NCBI RefSeq assembly: GCF_019802085.1
Contig: NZ_JAHVHV010000001.1
Coordinates: forward strand, 1,054,001-1,118,000
Length of the DNA: 64,000 nt
Reading direction: 5' to 3'
Origin: Ferrimonas balearica
Lineage (GTDB): Bacteria; Pseudomonadota; Gammaproteobacteria; Enterobacterales; Shewanellaceae
Under the pieces are notes generated by a model, which was not told the origin of the DNA, did no database searches, and saw nothing but the letters and a program-made list of their open reading frames with translations. Shown here piece after piece: positions 59,564-64,000 of this stretch. The stretch's first letter is position 1, and every line of letters starts with the position of its first letter. A program made the translations under genes and the position numbers.

Positions 59564-60457
59564 GTGCGTGCGTTGATTTCCCTGTTGCTGCTGTTGTGTT
59601 TGCCCGTCCAGGCCGCGATCTATTCCGCGCCGCCCAAGGGCAGCCGTTTGCTGGGCTTCCCCATGGAGCACCGGGTCACGCAAGGGCAATCCCTGGACCA
59701 CATCGCCCAGGAGTACAACATGGGGCTGCTGGCCCTGATGGCCGCCAACCCGGGGGTGGATCCCTTCCTGCCGGCCCAGGGCAGCGCCGTGATGCTGCCC
59801 TCCCAGATGCTGCTGCCGGACGTGGCCCGCCGCGGGGTGGTGATCAATCTGGCGGAGCTGCGGCTCTACTTTTTCGACAACGCTCGGGGCCGGGTGCACG
59901 TCTTCCCCATCGGCATTGGCCGGGTGGGGCGGGAGACTCCGTTGGTGGAGACCCGGATCAGCCAGAAGATCAAAGATCCCACCTGGACGCCTACTGCTAA
60001 CACCCGCAAGGAGTACCTGGAGGAGCGGGGCATCGAGCTGCCGCGAGTGGTGCCGGCCGGACCGGACAACCCCATGGGTCACCGGGCGCTGCGCCTCTCC
60101 TACGGCAACGGCGAATACCTGATCCACGGCACCAATCAGGAGTTTGGTATCGGCATGCGGGTCAGCGCCGGCTGCATCCGCCTGCGTCCGGACGACATCG
60201 AGCAGCTGTTTGAGCTGGTGCGGGTGGGGGAGCCGGTGCGCATCATCAACGAGCCGGTGAAGATCGCCCAGGAAGCCAGTGGCCTCTACGTCGAGGTGCA
60301 CGAGCCTTTGAGCCATGACGAGGAGCTGGACAAGGCGGCTAAGAGCCTGGAGCTCAACGCCAAGCAGCGCAAGCTGCTCTCCAGCCCCGACATCAGTGAA
60401 ACCCGGGTACAGACCCTGCTGCGGGAGCAGCGCGGCATGCCGATGGCGGTCAACTGA
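59564..60457 (+). CDS. L,D-transpeptidase (YkuD/ErfK family)
   Basis: A 297-residue periplasmic enzyme with signal peptide (RALISLLLLLCLPVQA), a LysM-like domain (YNMGLLALMAANPGVDP), and the YkuD catalytic domain with HGTNQEFGIG and the nucleophile Cys in SAGCIRLRPDD. The GTG at 59564 lies 8 bases after GGAG. It matches E. coli ErfK/YbiS/YcfS, which attach Lpp to peptidoglycan; the convergent neighbour here is lpp, separated only by a terminator. The C-terminal 60 residues are a charged helical tail. Confidence 0.92.
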   Translation: MRALISLLLLLCLPVQAAIYSAPPKGSRLLGFPMEHRVTQGQSLDHIAQEYNMGLLALMAANPGVDPFLPAQGSAVMLPSQMLLPDVARRGVVINLAELRLYFFDNARGRVHVFPIGIGRVGRETPLVETRISQKIKDPTWTPTANTRKEYLEERGIELPRVVPAGPDNPMGHRALRLSYGNGEYLIHGTNQEFGIGMRVSAGCIRLRPDDIEQLFELVRVGEPVRIINEPVKIAQEASGLYVEVHEPLSHDEELDKAAKSLELNAKQRKLLSSPDISETRVQTLLREQRGMPMAVN

Positions 60458-60474
60458 GCCGGTAATCGGGCAAA

Positions 60475-60502
60475 CAAAAAGGGCGCCATTGGCGCCCTTT
60501 TT
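60475..60502. terminator. Bidirectional terminator between L,D-transpeptidase and lpp
   Basis: AAAAAGGGCGCC-ATT-GGCGCCCTTTTT. Confidence 0.88.
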
Positions 60503-60518
60503 CGTGGATGGCCTGGCC

Positions 60519-60779
60519 TTATTTGCGGTAGCCAGTTGCCATGTTGTCAATGCGTGCGTTGGCGCGGGCAGCTTCAGCTTGCGCGTCTTCAGCAGCGGCG
60601 CGGGCGGCCTTGATGTCGCTGTTCATCTGGCTGTGGTCTGCGCGCAGGGCACCGACCTGATCAGACAGTGAGTCCACCTTGTTGGACAGTGACTGTACCT
60701 GAGCTTCCAGTTCCGAAGTGTTCGCACAGCCAAAGAGCAGGGCGCTCAACGCGAGACCGATAAACAGTTTTGCTTTCAT
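60519..60779 (-). CDS. lpp: Major outer-membrane (Braun-type) lipoprotein
   Basis: An 86-residue lipoprotein: signal with lipobox LFGC (Cys18), then a heptad-repeat coiled coil (LEAQVQSLSNKVDSLSDQVGAL) and the C-terminal Tyr-Arg-Lys whose Lys side chain is cross-linked to peptidoglycan. Longer than E. coli Lpp (78) by about one heptad. Usually one of the most expressed genes; the upstream region has a good sigma-70 promoter. Confidence 0.93.
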   Translation of the reverse strand: MKAKLFIGLALSALLFGCANTSELEAQVQSLSNKVDSLSDQVGALRADHSQMNSDIKAARAAAEDAQAEAARANARIDNMATGYRK

Positions 60780-60853
60780 ATCCTCTCCTTAAACCTGACA
60801 ACAACGACGCGAACGAGACGACCTGCGTTCACCTACACAACGTTGCGCCGTAG

Positions 60854-60881
60854 AGTATGGCATATTTATTCGCCACCACAA
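60854..60881 (-). promoter_or_regulatory. Putative lpp promoter
   Basis: On the minus strand TTGTGG-N16-CATACT, about 75 bases before the lpp start codon, within an AT-rich stretch. Confidence 0.4.
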
Positions 60882-61002
60882 GGTTGTCACATCTCATAAG
60901 TCTTTGCCAATAAAAACTTTTGGCAGTAAAACGAGGTGAATCAAGGTTACGCAGGATCATTTCATTTACATCCTCCCCCTATACTCAACCAGGGAGGTGA
61001 CT

Positions 61003-63186
61003 ATGAAACGGGTCCTTTTGTCGTTCGCCGGTTTGCTTCTTGTCGCATTGCTGGCATTGGTGGCCTGGGGTCAGTACGAACTGCACAGCCATCCCTACGC
61101 CAAGCACCAGGTTCGAACCCTGCCCAATGGCCACGGCGATCCCCCGCCGATGGCCATTCCCCACCACCTGATGAACACCGAAAGGCCCAAGGAACGATTC
61201 CCCTTTCCCATCGCCCTGGGGGAGGTGGGGCCGGCCCAGCCGCTCTACGCCGGGGCCCGGCAATACCCCTTCTTCTGCATGACCATGGACTCTGGCCTGG
61301 GCCAACCGCTGGTGGACAACTTGGCTGGGGAGGGGGTGCCCATCTACGCCGAAGTGGACGGTGAGCTGACCGAGGAGATCATCGGTTACTCCCGGGATTG
61401 CCAGCTGGAGACGGCGCTGAGCTACTGGTACGTGGATGAGGACGGGCGAACCCACCCCTACGACCCCGAAGCCCCGGCCACGGACGTGGCGACGGTGACC
61501 GTGGACGGTGAGGCGGTGGCAGAGATCTACCGTCTGGAGACCGGCACCATCAACCGCTACCCCTACTACATCATGATGCTGGCGGATCCCAAGGCCCCGC
61601 GGGAGGACGCCCGCTTCTGGAGCAAGCAGCTTATCTACCAGTTCCACGGCGGCAGCGGCATCGGCTTTCGCCAGGGGCGACTGCGGCCGAGCAAGCTCAT
61701 CAGCCTGCAGCGGCCCCAGCTGCAGCGCGGCTACGCGGTGATCAGCTCTACCGGCAACAAGACCTCCTACACCTACAACATGCTGTTGGCGGAGGACACC
61801 GCCCGCCGGGTCAAGCGTCAGTTCGTCAGCCTCTATGGCGAGCCGCGCTACACCATCGGCGTGGGGGGCTCCGGCGGCGGCCTGGCCCAGTACCTGCTGA
61901 TGCAAAACGGCTCCGGGCTGTTGGACGGGGGACTGGCCCTCTACGCCTACCCGGACATGCTGAGCCAAACCCTCTATGGCCTGGACTGCGATCTGCTCAA
62001 CACCTACTACGCCTTCCGCGCCGAAGATCCCGAGCGCTGGCAGGACTTCGATGCCCGCCCCTCGGTGGAGGGGCTCAACGCGGTGGCGGGCTTTGACCAG
62101 CGCGCCCCCTTCCTGGAGCCCCTCAACCAGCTGATCCGAGGCCACTGGCCCCGCTGGCCGGACGGCTCCAGCGAGTGCATCAATGGCTGGTTTGGCTTGT
62201 CCTCCCTGATTCACAACCCCCACCAGGGTTACCTGCGCCCCATGTTCAGTGACGACGTGGTGCGCCAGACCCACTGGAGCTACTGGGAGGACATGCATCA
62301 ATTGCTTGGCCGCAACGAGCAGGGTTTCGGTCGCAGCACCTGGGACAACCGTGGGGTGCAGTACGGCCTCAAGGCCCTGCGGGAAGGGCAATTGTCCGCC
62401 GAGGAGTTCATTCATCTGAACCGCCGTATCGGTGGCTGGCGCCAAAGTCATGAGATGGAGCCGGAGACCCTGTGGGCGCCCTTTGGCAAGGTGTTGCCGT
62501 TGTGGCTGACGGTGTGGGGCAACCACAACGTCAGCGACGGGGCAGTGGCGGCGCGCACCCAAGGGGATGCGCTGGCCATCGAGCGGGCGTACCGAAGCGG
62601 CCAGGTGTTCCTGGGCTACAACCCGCTGCCGGTGATCGACCTGCGCCACTACCTGGAGGCGGAGCTGGACATGCACCACCTCTCGGCGTCGTTCGAGGCC
62701 AGGGCGCGGATTCTCGACTGGCATGGTCACACCGACAATCAGTTGATCTGGGTCTCCCACCAGGATCACACCCCGTTGGATGTGGCGTACGACGCCATGG
62801 AACGCTGGCTTGAGGCGGACCTCTCAGGGCAGCCTCGCCCTTCGGACCTGACCGATCAGTGCTTCGATGCCGATGGCCAGATCCTGGCCCAGGGCGCGAC
62901 CGTATGGCACGGGGCCTGGAATGGCCGGGAGGCCGGGCCCTGCACCGAGCGCTTCCCGCCGTTCACCAACGCCCGGATCCAGGCCGGTGGGCCCTGGCAA
63001 GGGGCGGTGTTCCAGTGCCAGCGGATCAGCGTGGATGAGGCGTTGGCTTTGGGGATGTACGAACCCATCGCCATGGCAGAGCACCGCCAACAGCTCAACC
63101 GGGCCTTCCCCGAGGGGGTGTGTGATTATCGGTTTGGTGACATCGCCCGACCACCGGATCTGCACCCGGCGGCCCTGGGACGCTGA
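61003..63186 (+). CDS. Large secreted alpha/beta-hydrolase-like protein (DUF6351-like)
   Basis: A 727-residue protein with an N-terminal signal or anchor (MKRVLLSFAGLLLVALLALVAWG). The central part has a putative nucleophile elbow GVGGSGGGLAQ and, later, ILDWHGHTDNQLIW and SHQDHTPLD, which may supply His/Asp. Overall shape recalls the DUF6351 group, related to tannase-like hydrolases, recalled from memory. The ATG at 61003 lies five bases after GGGAGG. Stands alone, convergent with the hemolysin III gene. Substrate unknown. Confidence 0.65.
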   Translation: MKRVLLSFAGLLLVALLALVAWGQYELHSHPYAKHQVRTLPNGHGDPPPMAIPHHLMNTERPKERFPFPIALGEVGPAQPLYAGARQYPFFCMTMDSGLGQPLVDNLAGEGVPIYAEVDGELTEEIIGYSRDCQLETALSYWYVDEDGRTHPYDPEAPATDVATVTVDGEAVAEIYRLETGTINRYPYYIMMLADPKAPREDARFWSKQLIYQFHGGSGIGFRQGRLRPSKLISLQRPQLQRGYAVISSTGNKTSYTYNMLLAEDTARRVKRQFVSLYGEPRYTIGVGGSGGGLAQYLLMQNGSGLLDGGLALYAYPDMLSQTLYGLDCDLLNTYYAFRAEDPERWQDFDARPSVEGLNAVAGFDQRAPFLEPLNQLIRGHWPRWPDGSSECINGWFGLSSLIHNPHQGYLRPMFSDDVVRQTHWSYWEDMHQLLGRNEQGFGRSTWDNRGVQYGLKALREGQLSAEEFIHLNRRIGGWRQSHEMEPETLWAPFGKVLPLWLTVWGNHNVSDGAVAARTQGDALAIERAYRSGQVFLGYNPLPVIDLRHYLEAELDMHHLSASFEARARILDWHGHTDNQLIWVSHQDHTPLDVAYDAMERWLEADLSGQPRPSDLTDQCFDADGQILAQGATVWHGAWNGREAGPCTERFPPFTNARIQAGGPWQGAVFQCQRISVDEALALGMYEPIAMAEHRQQLNRAFPEGVCDYRFGDIARPPDLHPAALGR

Positions 63187-63192
63187 GCGGGA

Positions 63193-63873
63193 TCAGGGGA
63201 TGACGTAGAGGGCGATGGTCAGGCAGTGACACACCGCGCCGCCGAGCACAAACAGGTGCCAGATGGCGTGGGTGTAAGGCAGGCGCTTGGCGGCGTAGAA
63301 AAGGGTGCCCAGGCTGTAGCTGAGGCCACCGGCCAGCAGCAGGACAAAGCCGGCGGTGGGCAGCACGGCGTAGAGTTCCACGATCACCGCCAGGCTGGCC
63401 CAGCCCATGCCCAGGTAGGTGATAAGGGCGAGGCGCTTAAAGCGGTTGACGAAGAAGGCCTTGAACAGCACCCCAATAGCGGCGAGGGCCCAGATCACCC
63501 CCAGCAGCAGGTGGGCACCGTCGTTGTCCAGACTTATCAACATCAGCGGGGTGTAGCTGCCGGCGATCAGCAGGTAGATGGCGCAGTGATCCAGCCGCTT
63601 GAGCACCGCCTTGCTCGGACCGTGCTGGACGCTGTGATAGAGGGTGGAGCAGAGGAACATCAAAATCAGCGACGCCCCGTACACACTTATGGCGGCAATG
63701 CCACTGGCGGTGAGCACCGGGATCCCCTTGGTTAACATCAGGGTGAGGCCAACGATGGCGGCGGCCACGCCGAGCCCGTGGGTCGTGGCATTGGCGATCT
63801 CTTCGCCGACGGAATACGCCTTGATCTGCATAGAGGCGGTCTGTCCTTGCTTGGATTCTGTGAGGTCTGTCAT
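63193..63873 (-). CDS. Hemolysin III/PAQR-family membrane protein
   Basis: A 226-residue seven-helix membrane protein. PAQR motifs are present: EEIANATTHGLG, SLILMFLCSTLYHSV, KRLDHCAIYLLIAGSYTP and HAIWHLFVLGGAVCH, with the conserved Ser, Asp and three His of the metal site. The N-terminal 15 residues are a polar extension compared with E. coli YqfA. The family affects membrane lipid and energy homeostasis; enzymatic activity resembles ceramidase-like hydrolases. Confidence 0.9.
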   Translation of the reverse strand: MTDLTESKQGQTASMQIKAYSVGEEIANATTHGLGVAAAIVGLTLMLTKGIPVLTASGIAAISVYGASLILMFLCSTLYHSVQHGPSKAVLKRLDHCAIYLLIAGSYTPLMLISLDNDGAHLLLGVIWALAAIGVLFKAFFVNRFKRLALITYLGMGWASLAVIVELYAVLPTAGFVLLLAGGLSYSLGTLFYAAKRLPYTHAIWHLFVLGGAVCHCLTIALYVIP

Positions 63874-63984
63874 CCTACCAGCTCCCTAACTCGGCGCACA
63901 ACTGTTCGCTGAAAGTTTTACTTGGTCCACTCCAATAGCATTAGCAGGGTACGTTGCATTCCCGGGATCTGCCAATCGAAATTG

Positions 63985-63997
63985 TTATCAGCGATAA
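63985..63997. promoter_or_regulatory. Palindrome at right edge
   Basis: TTATC-AGC-GATAA, a 13-bp perfect palindrome in the region upstream of the hemolysin III gene; the other flanking gene is outside the window. Confidence 0.25.
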
Positions 63998-64000
63998 GCA

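Noticed and set aside
1-64000. CRISPR arrays, insertion sequences, tRNA or rRNA genes, prophage.
   Set aside because: No regularly spaced direct repeats, transposase-like frames, tRNA cloverleafs or phage structural genes were seen on reading both strands.

Overview
The window is chromosomal DNA of a GC-rich, Gram-negative, facultatively anaerobic gammaproteobacterium, most likely a marine Ferrimonas/Shewanella relative. The evidence is a periplasmic tetraheme flavocytochrome c fumarate reductase, several outer-membrane porins/receptors ending in Phe, an Lpp lipoprotein ending in Tyr-Arg-Lys, CRP-type palindromes, and dense coding with short operons and strong hairpin terminators. The genus is an inference from gene content only. 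No rRNA, tRNA, CRISPR array, prophage or insertion sequence was found.

Layout. 1-3.6 kb: RND efflux permease (runs off the left edge) and its lipoprotein adaptor. 3.8-6.4 kb: two outer-membrane beta-barrel proteins. 6.6-7.9 kb: two groups of very small, translationally coupled genes on the minus strand. 8.2-15.6 kb: UMF1-type MFS transporter, then a complete tripartite RND pump (adaptor, permease, TolC-like channel) and a small conserved protein. 15.6-21.3 kb: Tat-type superoxide reductase-like protein, class I fumarase, CPA1 antiporter, secreted S9 peptidase. 21.4-22.9 kb: a solitary AT-rich gene for a P-loop ATPase, probably acquired horizontally. 23.2-24.4 kb: MerR regulator fused to a methyltransferase. 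24.5-33.1 kb: a nine-gene minus-strand metal-uptake operon divergent from a TonB-dependent receptor. 33.2-40.5 kb: D-lactate-type FAD/Fe-S dehydrogenase, lytic transglycosylase, an unknown protein, YgjV-like membrane protein, Lon-type protease. 40.8-50.9 kb: a giant formate dehydrogenase/GltD-like fusion, a secreted transglutaminase-like protein, a small periplasmic protein, DkgB-like reductase, rhomboid protease, a small secreted protein, PhoD phosphatase. 51-57.6 kb: sensor kinase/NtrC-like regulator pair, porin, and the divergent fumarate reductase fccA. 58-64 kb: lipase-like lipoprotein, GNAT acetyltransferase, L,D-transpeptidase convergent with lpp, a large secreted hydrolase-like protein and a hemolysin III/PAQR protein.

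How the parts work together. The metal operon and receptor form an outer-membrane-to-cytoplasm uptake route. The L,D-transpeptidase and Lpp plausibly act on each other. The fumarase, fumarate reductase, formate dehydrogenase and D-lactate-type dehydrogenase fit anaerobic respiratory metabolism. The most unusual signals are: a two-block promoter (CRP-type site plus a conserved 16-base block, spaced identically) shared by the RND adaptor and an operon of tiny membrane proteins; a four-gene micro-operon; the lone AT-rich ATPase; a repeated TATGC-N6-GCATA dyad, twice in the fccA/porin intergenic region and once upstream of the transglutaminase-like gene; and an NtrC-like regulator whose AAA+ motifs are degenerate.
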